Shown one piece after another: positions 1 to 14,151 of a stretch of 64,000 nucleotides of DNA; the first letter of the stretch is position 1; every line of letters starts with the position of its first letter. The notes under the pieces were generated by a model. The model did no database searches. It was not told the origin of the DNA and was given only the letters and a program-made list of their open reading frames with translations. The stretch is from Callipepla californica brunnescens. Lineage: Eukaryota; Chordata; Aves; Galliformes; Odontophoridae. The stretch covers positions 34,412,842 to 34,476,841 of the forward strand of contig JALIRH010000003.1 in assembly GCA_023055505.1 (NCBI GenBank), in the 5' to 3' direction. The translations under genes and the position numbers were made by a program.

Positions 1-2335
1 CCTTTTCCAGCCTTTTCTTCTTGAAGCTAAACCATCTCATTTCTTCCATCTTTTAGCATAAGCACGGTGTAAATCTCTGCTCATCATCATTTCTGTCTGG
101 ATTCTCAGCTAGTTAATATCTAGGCATCACTGTCAAAGAAGAATAAGGCAGAATATTCCAGTTGAAACCCTGCCATTGCTGGGTACAGCAGAAGGCTTAT
201 GTAACATCTTGCAGGCTCTACTCCTGTTTAGAAATCATAATGTGGTGTTTGTTTTTTTCACAATAGTGTGATAGTGTTGACTCATGCTTAGCTTGTGATT
301 CAGTCTATCCCAGGGACACTTCTAAGAAGAAATGTCACTAGCCAGTTTTTTTTTCCATCCTGTGTTTGTGCAGCTGATTTTTACTGTCCAAATGAAGTAT
401 TTTGTATTTATCTCTCTTGAACAGTGCTCAGGTGGGAATGGGAGCAGTCTTCACCTTCCTCTAAAATCTTTGCCAATGCTTTTTCTGTTCCTTATCACAA
501 AACCCACAGCACAGTCAAGGACTAGCTATTCTTCAGATTAGTCTTTTTTTTTTTTTTTTTAATAAGGCACAGGGAGTAGGGTGTTCAACGAGTACCAACT
601 CAATTAGCAAATAATCAGTATGCAGACAAGAGAAGATAGAAGAATCTCCTCAATTTGTGTGGTAAACTCTACAAATTCTGACTTGTTTAACTAAAGATTA
701 AACCCAAATGTGAAGCAAACAGTGTTAGGAAGAAAAAGGCAGAAGGTGACATTGATTAAACCTTGGTAAAGTTCTGTGACGTCAAGTAGATGATTAAAAT
801 TTTAGTCAGGAAAGAATATTTCTAGCGTGTATATGATTTTCTCAGTGTTCTCTTGTAATGTAGTCATAACTTCTGGTACAAGGAGACAGTTACGAAGAAA
901 ATGTCTTTTTCTAGTACTTTATTAAAAGTTCTTAGCTCATATTTAATAACCAAAAGTAACTAAACAGATCCTCACCAGCTTATTTTGGAACCGAAAGTGG
1001 TGCTGAACACTCCTAAGAGTATCATAGAAATAATAATATATACAAATATTCTAATATATGTATAAATAAAAGTATCGAGTCTGATTCTGAGTACTGCTTT
1101 TTATAACTGATTCTTTTCTGCTAGATCCAAGAAGTATTCAGCTGCAGCAGCAACTATGATGTAAGATGCTAGATTGATTAGATTTAGCATGTTTGCTTCA
1201 AGCCTCCCAAAAGTACAAGGATTTGTTTAAACATCACTTGTAAAGCTGCTAGATTTTTGGAATCAATATTCAACTAGGTTTTGTTTAAATTAGTAAAACA
1301 GAAACAGTCATATTTGTTGATTGGAAAGATGCATTTTGGGCACTGGGCTGCTGTAGATGTTTGTATTAATTTATTTCCTTTAATGGAATAATTCTGAAGC
1401 ACCTACTTTTACAGTTTCACCTATTCAGCCTCATTCTCTGCAGTCCCACCTCATAATAGGCTTTGAAGCTTTTGAAGCCTTGAAATGCAATCTCACGGCA
1501 CTTTCAACAACGAGAGCCTCATTAAACTACCATATATAACTCTTTCCTCCTTCTCCTCTTGTGTTTAAAACCAGGTACTTTAGTACTGGTTTTTAGTACT
1601 TTAGGGTACTTTACTCCCCCAACCCAACTGAAGATTTATTTCAGCAATATACAGTGTGTATGAATGTAGGCTTTATGTTTCATAGAGGAAGTGCTTTGGA
1701 AATAGGTGTTGATAGAGCCTGGCATGGAAGCAGTGCAGCTTACTGCTAGGATCTCTTTCCAGTGTTTTTCTTGAATAATCAAATGAGGTAAGAATCTAAT
1801 CCCTCAACAGACAATTTAGCCAGGGAAGGCAGGAAGTCAAGGCTAACTTTAAGTGCTTAATCCTCCAAATGAGAACCCAAAAGTATCTTTTCAGCTCTTT
1901 CTGAGTACTAAGCCATTGTCCTACAGCCACTACTGTTTCAAAGTATACCTCATAGATCTCATGTCTGTGTAGAGAAATCTGTCTCAGCCTACAGGAACTC
2001 TAGTGACTTGTTTAAGGCACTTCTGGAGAGATGTTTTGATAATTCACATCTTTTCCAACTGCTTACCTTCTTCAGTTTCTCATTTCTTATTCTTGACAAA
2101 AATATATATGGAAGAGCGTCCACACTCGGCCAGCTCTGGATCTTATGCATGCAAAATAGTAATCTTTCTTACAGATTTATTTGCTGGCAAACTGCTCCCT
2201 GCTGCAGCTCATTGCTCTGCTTTTCATAGCATGACGTAGGTACTCCACTGTAGCTTTCTTTTATGTAGGACCGCAATTAAATCACCCACTAGAAAATGGT
2301 CGTGAAACAGAGTGTGAACAAAAGTGTGTGGCTGC
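1..2335. other. Intergenic, no gene seen
   Basis: AT-rich single-copy-looking sequence. The only open frames are short, lack flanking splice consensus and have no recognisable protein similarity. A T-run lies near 544-560. I see no CpG island, tRNA or clear repeat family here. Confidence 0.5.
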
Positions 2336-2414
2336 TTATATATGTATGTATATATATATATATTTATGTGTAGATATATATATATATATTTATATGTGTG
2401 TATGTGTGTAGATA

Positions 2415-2445
<31 letters not shown>
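2336..2445. repeat. TA/TG-rich microsatellite
   Basis: Interrupted tracts of alternating TA with TATG/TGTG segments run for about 110 nt, ending in a pure (AT)n block at about 2414-2439. The tyrosine/isoleucine-rich minus-strand frame across it is an artefact of the dinucleotide repeat. Confidence 0.9.
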
Positions 2446-2449
<4 letters not shown>

Positions 2450-3099
2450 CGCATGCAAAGCCAAACAACGCTCCCCCCCAAAAACTACTATGCTGAGAAT
2501 AACCGGAAAAACCCATTTAACTTTTAAAGGAGACAGCTAGAATAGAATAGCTTGTATTTGCTTTTCAGTGTTACCTGAATGCCTGTTCCCATAAATACCA
2601 AAGTTTTCTTTTGCAAGTCGTGTATAACCATGTAGTCAACAAGCATTTTCTTTCATTTGTCTTTTTCCTTTCTATTAAAATCAGTAGAGATTTAGATTTT
2701 CCCTGCTAGCAAACCAGCAGAGACAAGATCAACCCAATGGGGGACAACTACAGCAGCCTAAATAGGGAAACAATACCTGGCAGAGGCATATTAAAAAAAA
2801 CTTTCCAGCTAATTAACTGTAAAACCTTTCATCTATGCTGCAGTGTTTGACCTTCTGCTCTCTACCTCCCATGCTTAAGTGCTTCCTCCCATGCCCTGTA
2901 ATGTGGTAGCTCTAGCTCTGCAGCCTGTGTGGCTCCAGGCAGCGCTCAGCACATGCTCTAGCTTCTACTGGAATTGCTTCATTTACTTTTATAGAGATTT
3001 GAATCAGGCCCTTCAAAATAGCCTAAGTTTTCCCCTAGTAAAATTGAAGCCACTCACATGTTACAGTTGGATAATTTCCAGAAAGAAAAAATAAGCTGC
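2446..3099. other. Intergenic, no gene seen
   Basis: No supported exon, RNA gene or named repeat. Only short frames without splice context. Confidence 0.45.
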
Positions 3100-3415
3100 A
3101 TGTCTGGTATAGGAGCTGGGTTTAAGCCACACACTTCCACAGTCTCCCTGGGCCTTGTATACAAGCAGTCTAGCTTCTAGTGGTCCCACACTGATTTTCT
3201 TTGCTGGGGGTCCAGGTGCTAACCAGGGTGTGCAGTGTGGAACGTGTGGCTCAGGCTCATCAAGCGTAAGGGGAATCCCAGCAAGGTCTCCCCAACTCCA
3301 GATAAGTGCTTTATCTGTTGAGTTATACAGGATGCTCTGTGGAGCACGTGACACATAACCATGCTCAATCAGTAGCTTAATGGATCAGCTGTCTTGGACG
3401 ACAGAGACAAAGGAT
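3100..3415 (-). repeat. Candidate old tRNA-derived SINE or similar repeat
   Basis: On the minus strand, 3328 to 3270 reads like a degraded tRNA head. An A-box-like stretch (TAACTCAACAGATAAAGCAC) is followed about 25 nt on by a B-box-like GGGATTCCCC. This resembles the tRNA-derived heads of old sauropsid SINEs. The same strand is open for 97 codons, but the composition is repeat-like and no family is recognised. Family assignment is inference; a second copy elsewhere in the genome would settle it. Confidence 0.3.
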
Positions 3416-5715
3416 ACCTTCCTTTAGGGCCCTAGCATCATATTCTAGAGCTAACTATGGCAACAGCAGCAGTTCCTTGTGCCACCCCAGTTTCTTGGGA
3501 CATGTTCCCTCTGGAGCAGTCAGTCCCTTCCTGGAGACTGCCAGCTCCCAGCTTTGGAATAGCTCATGTGAGGCATCCTCCTTCTGTGGAAAAATCAGCT
3601 GAGTGAGCTGAGGCACAAAATAAAACTGCTACGTTAACCATGAAGCTAAAACAGTTCCCACAGATGAGCAATGCTAAAACATACAGCTGTTCTTCAGCTT
3701 ATTCAAGAAGGGATCAGATACTTCTTCTGTCTCAACCAAATCCACTAGAAGGGAGAGAGCAGTAAAATGGCTGCAATGACCTAAGTTACCCAATCTGAAT
3801 TCCTGTCCCAGATCTGCCAGAGACACTGAGACATAGCCAAGTTTCATGGCTCTAACATCAGCTGAATTACAGTAACAGAACAACCGTGTGTTCTCATACA
3901 GGTTTGTTACATGGCAACTGAGGGTATATTATTTATAGTTTTCAGCAATCTTGGAATCCATACCCAGGTTCTGTACAGAAGGTTTGGTTCCTTTCCAAAA
4001 GAAAAAAACAAAAAGAATGGGAACAGAAGTCAATGAACATGAGGATGGCTGAGAAGAGCTGGGGGTTAAACCAAATACAGCTGCCTACTAGGAAATGCAG
4101 CATTTCTCCTGAGGCCTGCCTTGACAGTTTAGACAGGTTTATAACCGAGCCAGTACAGTTTGGGATAGCAAAATTATCTTCCTAACCCCTGCAGTGATTG
4201 GCTTACCCAGCCCGTCTAGACAGCACAGATGTGTCTGCACTGAGTGAGCAATCCTCCCCTCACCTGTAGTGCAGCAGCTGTTTTTCCTATGGATGACCAT
4301 TTTATTTTGTTGATGAGTAATGCATAAAGCTGCTGGAAAATACTCTTCCTCAGACGCTCAGCATTCAAATATGCCATTCATATCACTATTTGACTTTTAA
4401 TTTGCAATCACAGATGCAGCTTTTTAGGGGAAGGAAGTTCAGAGACCATATCCATCACTGGATATTAGGTTTTTGGTTTCTCAGAGCAAAGGCCAAGTCT
4501 CCTTGTGATGCAGTGCCAGCACTAAGAATAGAATTTCTGTACTCATCACGTCTTCCTTTCAGCACTCTCCTGTGCATTTTTTTCCATTGACAGAGTTCAT
4601 TTTGTCCAGGAAAAGGCTATATCCATAGGCATGTGTATGCATGCTTTTTCTCATAACGTCTCTTTTTGAGCTAGCGGGTGTAATGGTTGCCTGAGTGATG
4701 TCACACTGAGGCTCAGCCTTTCCGTTCAGTCACTGGCAGGCTTGTGAAGAACACAAGGCTGCAGCTGCATTGGGTGGAAGCACTGATACATCTCCTCAAC
4801 CCTTCTCCCCACTCCATCCCCTCTCCTCACCCACTGGTTGGCTGACCTAAAGATTTCCCTGCAAATCCATCTGGCAGGCTGTGAAGTCTTGGCTCTGTTC
4901 TTGAGAACAGGAAGTGAGCTTCAGGTCTACCAAGGAGCTTGATCAGTGAGTATGAACCTGGCTCTTACCGTGGAATCGACAGCTTTCTCACCTCCCTGAC
5001 ATAAATGGAGTGGGGCAGAAGGCCCAATTAAGAACCTTACTATGCTGTTAAACACAGAAAATGAAGTCAAGATCTCGTAGCATTTGCAGAAATAAGCACT
5101 GCTGGCCAAGCCCACCCTTCAACAAATCATGAGCAACCTCATAAAGGTCCTTTGCAGCCCCTGCTGGACATGATGTAAGTGTTGAGTGGCCTGTGCAACC
5201 CCAGCCAGCTCCCCTCCTGCCTCCTCTGGAAAGTGTGCACACCCGCAGGGCACACTGCCCGCCTCCCTCCCTCCTTCAGGCTCCAGCATCTGTACTTGCT
5301 TTCTTTAGACCTGCCCAGTGTACAGTGCTGCTGAACAGTTGTATGTCATAGGAATGCTACAGCCAAATGCAAAACAGGCAAGGTGTGGAAAACAGGAGGC
5401 AGGGGCAGACACAAATATATCTGTAGAGAGGTGCCTTAAGGGCAAGGGCCACCTCCATTAAAATTATATTTGTGTTTCTCTAAACTAGGGCCAGATTGTT
5501 AATTATTATAGAAGCCACCTGCCTTTGTGTGTTACGGACCATATATGAACAAGTAGCTAACTGCTATGAAACTTGTGCCCTTAAGAGCAACAAAAAGACA
5601 TCAGTGAAAAGAGCTGTGCACAGCAACCACTGAGAAGCATCTTAGAAAAAAAGCCAGAGCAACTAAGAACATTTCCATAGGCAGAACTCGAATATTTTTT
5701 GCTAATCTAAAATCA
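3416..5715. other. Intergenic, no gene seen
   Basis: Mixed-composition sequence with several short open frames on both strands (for example near 3674-3883, 4390-4590 and 5048-5242). None has convincing splice sites or a recognisable product. Confidence 0.45.
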
Positions 5716-5778
5716 TAAAATTTGGACTTGATGGTCCTTCTGGGTGCCTTCCAACTCAGGACATTCTGTGATTCAGAA
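5716..5778 (+). mobile_element. CR1 LINE, 3'-terminal fragment
   Basis: The diagnostic avian CR1 3' end is present in plus orientation: a 'ttggacttgatggtcctt' core, 'ccttccaactcaggacattc' and then a terminal 'tctgtgattc'. Only about 60 nt survive, as usual for heavily 5'-truncated CR1 copies. Confidence 0.85.
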
Positions 5779-6184
5779 CTATACGAAACGAATGAAATAT
5801 TTTTATGTGTAGGAGAAGTGTCTAGGTGTGTTTCTGGTACAGTGGTGATTGGAAGATGTGTGTATGGCATTAGATGTTCTGTGCACCTAGATTTATTTTA
5901 CAGTGCAACCTATTTCTCAGTCACGCTTCAGAGACCCCTTGGGAGTTTTCCAAAGGAACCGTCCTTCTCTTCCTTCTCCACCCCACAGCACATACATTAC
6001 AAAACACCGTTCTAAAGATAGTTTATCTCCTGGTGAAGCCTTTTGGTTTTATCCCCATAGTTTCTATAGGGGCTTTCTTAACAGGGAAAAACAACGGTGC
6101 AGCTTGATGCTGAAGGTTACATTCTGTCCTATTATTTCACTTGACTTTCCAAATTTATTGTACCATACATAACTCCCCCCCACC
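5779..6184. other. Intergenic, no gene seen
   Basis: Three overlapping plus-strand frames run through 5722-6172. They begin inside the CR1 tail and share no codon logic, so I treat them as chance. Confidence 0.45.
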
Positions 6185-6231
6185 CCAAGTAAGTAAGTAA
6201 GTAAGTAAATAAATAAATAAATAAATAGATG
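6185..6231. repeat. (TAAG)n/(TAAA)n tetranucleotide microsatellite
   Basis: Five or so AAGT/TAAG units pass directly into five or so TAAA units, a compound microsatellite following a C-run. Confidence 0.95.
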
Positions 6232-9200
6232 TTGAAGAGGAGGAGGATAGAGTCTGTCACTTAGTGTGGGGTTTTTTTTTCCTATTTTATCACAAAGCTG
6301 CCACCATCTGTAAACAGTTAGCAGGGAAAAGCAATAAGCCCACCTAAATTCACAAGACTGGCTGCCTGCAATACTTGAGAGAGAAGATTAATAATCACCT
6401 TTTGCTCATTAGTTCTATCCACACAAACTTGAGTGATTTTAAAATGCAAACAGTTTGGAAAGCTCCTGCTGATCCTCATTGCACTGAGGCCCAAGCTGAG
6501 GTTACCTCTGCTTCGCAGCAGCAGATGACAATTTGCACTCTATAAAGCACTGCATGCATGTTGTAGCTGTCTGTGTAAGTACTGATAGCTGAACCTCTAG
6601 TCTTAACAGGCGCAGAAAAATAATGATTTCTAGCCACTTGGAATGCGAGTGCATTGGTGTGACATTTTTCCTTTCTTTTTGTTGTCACCAAACTCCAGAG
6701 GTGGTTGTTCTCTGAATTGCTATCACGGTGTCCTCCAGCAGCCCTGACGAGAATTCAGAGTACTTGCAGCCCCCACAGCATGCACAGCATTGTGCACAAC
6801 CTCTGCCCGGGCTGTTTGAGAAGAAAACTGCCCTGTTCCCAGAGCAGTGTCTATGCAGACATATTACAGAGGCAAGTGAAATGTTTCATTAAAATATCAT
6901 TTTGTGCAGCAAAACTCCTGACTTTAGCTATTTTTGTATTTCCCTTTCAATGTCTCTAGTAATATCTGTGGTTATTAACACCAGGGCTTTCCAAGAGTCT
7001 TGGTGAAGTTAGGGAAAACAGACCTTAATTTTTACTCTCCTCAGTGTTATTTCTGTACAGTTCCACTTGGGCGGTTGTGCTGAATCACTGCTCCCCCAGT
7101 ACTCTCTTTTACACAGTACTCACGAAGAAAAATAAATAAAGACTTAAAGGACTGAAAAGCAAGGGCAGTTTCAGACCTTGTTCCACACTGAAGTTCAATG
7201 TCCTTTCAATTAAATTGGTTTCACATTTGAAGAATTTGAAGATGAGATATAATGCCTGACCTTGCAAGGAGCCACGGGCTGCGGACCCAACCTGACCAGT
7301 TACTTCCACAGAGCACGTAGCTTTGGAGTCAGAGAACCAAGCTCTCTCCAGGATTTGTCTGGTAGTCTATGGCAAAAACAAAGTATCTTCAACTTGCTTT
7401 CTTTCCTCTCATGCAGATTTTGGGTCGTAAAGAGCCAGAATTGATAGAAAAATTGATAAACGAATACACTTTTACAAACTTAAACACTATCTCTGCCTTC
7501 CCTTTTTACAGTGGTGTTACATAGTAGAGTACTACAGAATTTATTTACTGCAAGCTTACAGCAGTACCCTGCATTGCAAAAAGTTGTGGACCTGTCTCTG
7601 ATCAATGCGTAATAGCTCAAACAAATATTAGCTCTTCAAACAGCAGCTCATTGGAATCAGCTGTGCTTATCTCAATTGCTTATGTCAGTCATCAGAGCAA
7701 AGTTTTTCTGTTTGCTTCTTTTTTAATTGCTGTTCCCTGCAGTTCAAAGGATAACAGGTTCCATTCAGAGCTCCTTATCGCACCGAGACAACTCCACCAG
7801 CAGGTTAACCAATTTATTTGGGCATCTAATTCCCAGCTATTACTTTTAAAATGCTTTGAAAATTGTCTTTGATGATTAATCCTACTTGCTTTGACACCTG
7901 ATAGGAGGGCATGCCTTGGTACTGTTACCCAACGATGGAGTTTTACCAGGCTCGCGAGATTTGGCCCTGGGTTTGGCAGGCCAGTTTAAACAGGTTTATA
8001 GTGATGTTCTTCACCTGCAACTGACCTTCTTCCCTCATCCCTTTTTTTTTTTTGCTAGATCTCTGAATCAGCCCATTAGCCAGCACGCAGACGAATGTCA
8101 GTGAAAGCTGGAAGGACCAACACTTAATCCTTAGCCACTACATTACAAACTGAAGTCAGCTGTCATACGAATTTGCCCCAGCCAAGCATCTGCAGCGCCT
8201 CTCTCTTCACGTACCAAGCATCACACAAGACAGGAAGACAAACACAGAGGAACCAATGAAGCAAAATATTAGCTAAGCTCTTAGGCTGGCAGGAGAGTCT
8301 GAGCAGGGTAAGACTTCCCCTCGCTTCCCCACCGCGAGGTTCCCACAGCTGCTCAACATCGCACTTCTGCCAAACAGGTGTCCGTGCCTCCCTGAGGGCT
8401 TCTAGGGAATGACTATTTGCATTCAGTCTCTGAAATGGAAACTGTTTCCATTATGAGTTTAATGGAACTCTACCCAAGTAGCAGATTCTGGGATCCCAAA
8501 GCCTGTGTGTTCTCACAACCTATCCTCTTGACATTGCCTGCTCTCTTCTAGTGAGTTGAAGAGCCGCTACAAAGAGCCCTATGCACGAGGAAGGGATCTG
8601 CGTGCACATGCACAGTTGAAAAACTGTCAACACTTCTTCCTTCAGTCCAACAACTTCTACGTTAATTATCCTGCAAATCAATTTGGTATTGAACTATTAT
8701 GATGCAATAGTTTATGTGTAAGAAATAACAATTTGACCATCCTAAGCTGAGGCTCCTGAAGTTAACTGCACACTGCAATAGATTTTTAGATACCTTGGTA
8801 TTTTGATTACACATAACCAGAACACTTACAATTTTCTGATACATTCCTCAACATACAAGAAAGCCAGCTTGATCTGTACTTCATACTCAGCCTCCCATCA
8901 AAAGTTTCTCTAACTCATTTTCAGGAAGTTTGTACCTTAAATGAATCAGCATGTCACTGCATGACAGTTTTGACGTTGTACAGGGATGCTGACATAGCTC
9001 TGTGTACAGTACAGCACAAACACCCCACGAGGCAAGGCTCACTGAAGCAGAAGAGCTGTGCAGGTGCCTGTAGGTAAGGATCCGAGCATCTTGCCTACAG
9101 AGACCAGACTAGCAGAATTCAGTAAAGAACAAACTCCTGAACACTGACCCCTGTTCTAGCACTGATGCAGTCCTGCCTTTCAAATACCTCACTTAAACTT

Positions 9201-9379
9201 TTTGTAGGTATGGGTCTGCTCCTGTGTGAGCAGACTTAAGTTTTGTTATCCCATCATGAAACTGAATGAGTGGATGTGCAAGCAACACTTCACTTCAGAG
9301 GCCTTGAGCCCAGATTCTCAGAATTATTCTAGGACCTTTTCCCAGAAAGTCTTCCCCCAGATTAAAACTGACATTCAAC
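6232..9379. other. Intergenic, no gene seen
   Basis: AT-rich, without clear repeats. This is the region downstream of MAP1LC3C. In human the next gene on this side is EXO1/BECN2; I searched by eye for EXO1 C-terminal sequence and saw none. Confidence 0.45.
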
Positions 9380-9397
9380 CTAGTACTTAAAAGCTTC

Positions 9398-9408
9398 TTT
9401 ATTTTATT
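9398..9408 (-). terminator. MAP1LC3C: Overlapping poly(A) signals of MAP1LC3C
   Basis: The minus strand carries AATAAAATAAA, two overlapping canonical hexamers. They lie about 275 nt downstream of the MAP1LC3C stop codon, a normal distance for a short 3' UTR. Cleavage would be expected some 10-30 nt further left. Confidence 0.65.
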
Positions 9409-9683
9409 CTTAAGCAACACCTTAAAAAGCAGTTACATCACAAGATTGGTATTGCAAAAAGAAGTGGAGGTGCAGTTCCAAAAAACCCCATAGTGTCTTC
9501 CAAGTATAAAAATATACATCTAAATTATTATCCATGGAAAAGTGTACCACCATCTCTGCCTTGAGCCGGTCCTGCCAGCTTGTGGGTCATAACTCCCCAG
9601 TACAGAGCTCAAGAGCTCATATTGGAAGGAGCATCTCCGAGTTTCATGTCACAGGCATGAGTCATAGCACACGGACCCCAGCA

Positions 9684-10708
<1,025 letters not shown>

Positions 10709-10920
10709 CCCGCCGCCTGCGGCGGCCGCGGCCCCGCGCCTCTTATGGGCCGCCCCGGCGCCGCCCCGCGGAACGGAGGTGCGGCCGCTGCCGGCCCCGG
10801 CCACCCCGGCGCAGCCCGCCCCTCGCGGCGCGCGGCCCCGCTCTGAGGGGCGGCGTGTGGCGGCCGGGCTGCGCGCTTCGCGCCCGGCAGCTGCCATCAA
10901 ACTGTCCATTTCGTATCTAT

Positions 10921-11415
10921 CCCGGCGGGGCCCAGCCTTCCCCATTGCCCGGAACTGTCTTGGGCTACCTATACACAATTGGCGCCAAAAAAGTGCTCCT
11001 GTTTATTTCCACGAAACTGCAACATGTTCAAAGAGCACAACAACACCATTTCTAGAGCATCCTCAGCTGTGAAACGCTGTTTTTCATCGTAGTCACACTG
11101 TTAGCCGTGTGTCTAAACCAGTGGTGAAAACAAGAGCCTGCGTGCCGTGCACCGCCGCCGCCTCACTGCGCTCACATCCACTCTTTAATCACCATCATCA
11201 TTCAGCAAGCGTCAATGAATGTCAATGGGTGCCACTCTTCCTGCATTGGAAGAGTTCAGTTCCACTTCTTTGCTTCGCACACGCTTCCATGCCAGACGCC
11301 ATGTTGTCAGCGTGCCCCTCTGCTGCCATCTGTCACAGCAACAACATGAAACGGAATATCCACAGGAAGGGTTCAGCCTTCATTGCCACACCACCTACCT
11401 CTGCTTCTGACACTG
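10921..11415. other. MAP1LC3C upstream flank, no gene seen
   Basis: Composition falls quickly from the CpG island to average. A 154-codon plus-strand frame (11109-11573) is composed of a promoter flank, a poly-A tract and hAT remnant, so I do not call it a gene. Confidence 0.5.
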
Positions 11416-11884
11416 TTGGACAGCATCATAAAATAGGAGACATTACTTTCAGGGCAGACCTCATAAAATATACAATATGGTTCATTTTAATCTGGAAAAA
11501 AAAAAAAAAAAAGAAAAAAAAAGAGAGCAAAACCACCATAACACGGGTGGGATATGTGACCCTGTTTGTGTGAAACTAACACATCAGTATCTGGTTCACT
11601 GGTGGTGGCTGCAGTTCTTACTGAGCTCCAAAGGCATTCATCAGGTTTGTGATGAAATTTACTCTTCCTGTGCTTCATCCTTGACAAATGATGAAATGGC
11701 ACAAGGCGTGACTGTGAACCAAGGGATTTTTATCTCAGATAGGAGCGGGCTTATAAAATCTGGTGAAGAGATACAGTCATGTTTTTGAGTTGAATGTCTG
11801 ATGACAACTCTATACATTCCATTTTAAAATATACAGATAAGGTATTAATATGGATTAAAATGAAAATATACCAAAAAATCGACA

Positions 11885-11915
<31 letters not shown>

Positions 11916-12268
11916 GCATTTTAAAAGCATTCTCAAATTCCTTTAACAATATAGAAAACATGGCTGCATCTTTATTATTATTTTTAATTTTTTACGGTTC
12001 ACTGGACTGTGTTTAGTCAGGGTATCAAAATGCGTGAAATGTGCATAATTTGAGTTATTGCTGCACGGCACCCTCTCCGTGCCCTGGTTTCAGCCCAGAC
12101 AATGCTAATTTTACATCGATGTTTGCTTGTTGCTGAGTGATGGGTGTGCACCCAGGGCCGGACTGGGCTGCTCAGTGGGGAAGAGCTGCCACCATGATGG
12201 TGCGGGGCAGACGCAGTATGGTCTGGGTTGGGCATGTGACCCATGGGCTGCAGGTTGGACATGTCTGA
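11416..12268 (-). mobile_element. Decayed hAT (Charlie-like) DNA transposon
   Basis: On the minus strand near 11500-11690 the remnant reads RMKHRKSKF followed by SSVRTAATTSEPDTD. That is the pattern of the C-terminal hATC dimerisation domain of hAT transposases (usually SxMKxxKSKxRxxLTDExLxxxLRIA). It ends near HKQGHISH. The right-hand edge, read on the minus strand from about 12260, is GTCCAACCTGCAGCCCATGG, the typical start of Charlie-family elements. Positions 11520-11870 also align with the second copy at 45390-45760. The frame is broken and most of the transposase is absent. A poly-A/AT tract lies at 11497-11521 and an (AT)n tract at 11882-11908. Confidence 0.65.
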
Positions 12269-14151
12269 TCTGTTCCATCTGCCAAAGGCAATTGGGAGCT
12301 GCTGAAATTTGAGTGAAGGTAGGCGAGTGGTGGTGTTGGCTGCTTTTCCAGGACAAAACCAATGTCTGTCACTTTGCATGCTCCTACTGTCAGTCTTGCA
12401 ATGTGTTCTGCAAGTCTCAATTCTCTGTTCCTTCAGTTTTCCAATCAAAGGAGAATCTCAGCTCTCATTTAAAAATAAAATTAGGTTTGTAGCTTCATAG
12501 TCTCTGTTACAAGTGTTGTGTAACACTGAATATGCCCTCATGATCCAGCAACCAGCAGGCCACTTTGAGAAGGAGCACCTTCATGTGTATGCAGTTGTCC
12601 TGATTTCCAGCTGCCTTTCGGAGTGCCCTACCCAGGTCTGTGGTCAGGAGCACTGCTGAGCTGTCCACTCCTCACCTGGAAGAGCAGGTGTCCATCACAG
12701 CATAGCTCCTCACGTGGCATCACGAACTGAAGCACGCAAAGGGGGCAGGGTGTGCTGCTCTGACAAGCTGCTGAGTCTGGGGCTTGGGAGGGGAGAGCTC
12801 CTGTCAGAGCTGCACGTGGAGCACTTGGGCATGGTTCCACACAGCCACCAAACGCCTTGTTTGCAGAGCAGTGATTCCCTCCACAGCAGCTGCTTGTCAG
12901 AAGAGTGATCTCCTGACAAGAGAGGGAGCTGAAGAAGAGAATTTCCAGTGAGATCCTCAGTTATGGCTCTAATTTCTTCTGCAGCACGGTTATCAGGTGC
13001 CCTGAGTTACATCACCTGGAGGCAGAGAGCACAGAAGGTCATCTGTGTGTCTGCATAGCACCTGTGCTCATACTAACACCAAATTATCTAGATTCAGACT
13101 TGAATGTGGAGCTTGTTTCCTTCTCTCCTTTCCCCTGGAAGTTTTTCTCACTTGAACATGACTATTGAACTGGTGGAGCAATTCTGTGCAATGAATGGAG
13201 TTCTCAGAGTGCCATACGGAAGCAGAAGGATGAAAGGTAACTTAATTTTTTTTTTACCTACTCAAATGCCTGAAGATTGTACTGATAGGAGTTCTGTAAG
13301 TCCATGAACTTTAAAGCAAAAGTTTGGCCTCTCTTATCTAATCCCATGTCACTGTCACATTTACAGCCTTTTCCAGGTTTGCAGCTATATAACTGAATGT
13401 TGATCTATCCGTTGTCTCTATAAAGTGAACCCAGCCTCACAGACCTACTCATTTATGGAGTCTGGCCCAGAAAAAGTTAGCTTAAATGATGCAAAGGAGC
13501 ATATTATTTGCTTTGTTCCATTCCACCTGAAGACACTAAAAAGCATCAAGGTGCTTCAGGCAGGGTATTGTTTTCCCCGTGTATGAGGGTGCTGGGTGTC
13601 AGAAATGTCAGAGTTGTGCAGACTTTTGGTTTCAGTGGGCACCGGGGAGCTCCTGTGCTAGACAGAATTGCAGTAGCCTGAGGTAAGCTGGTAGGAGCTT
13701 TCCAGGAAAGAACAAAATTTGGTCTGCCCCAGAAGTGTTGCTGAACTCTGAAGTAATACTGCTGGAGGGGAGCAGTGAGACAGCCAGTGACTAGCAAATG
13801 CCTGCAGGCTTTCCTCCTGACCAAGTGAGGGGGGATTTTGCCATGGACTTTCCAGCCTCTGAGTTACCTGTTCTAAAATGTAACTGCTTTTCTTGACAGT
13901 TCATGTTACACTTTCAGGAAATTTCATTGCTTACCTTGATTCTTGAACTTCCTGATCCTGGTGTTTTGGTGTACTTCGTTGTTGCTGTTTTTCAGAGAAG
14001 CAGAATGAGCGATGAATGGGCTCTAATGTAAGGCCTTCTTCTGAGGCTGTGCTATTCTATTCATGCTGGTGTTGCTCTGACAAAAGTCTTTATCTGTGTT
14101 ACAGGAAAGCCTAAAAATTAGAAAAAGTACATTTCCCCAAATTGTTCTTAG
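12269..14151. other. Intergenic, no gene seen
   Basis: No convincing exon or repeat. Minus-strand frames at 12628-12919 and 13546-13824 are isolated and have no recognisable product. Confidence 0.45.

Noticed and set aside
2224..2481. Minus-strand Tyr/Ile-rich frame
   Set aside because: It is a translation of the TA microsatellite.
1..9379. Search for the 3' end of EXO1 or for BECN2, expected on this side from human gene order
   Set aside because: No residue pattern of either protein was seen in any frame; they probably lie further left or are absent.
11109..11573. A 154-codon plus-strand frame
   Set aside because: It runs through a poly-A tract into hAT remnant; composition and ends are not gene-like.
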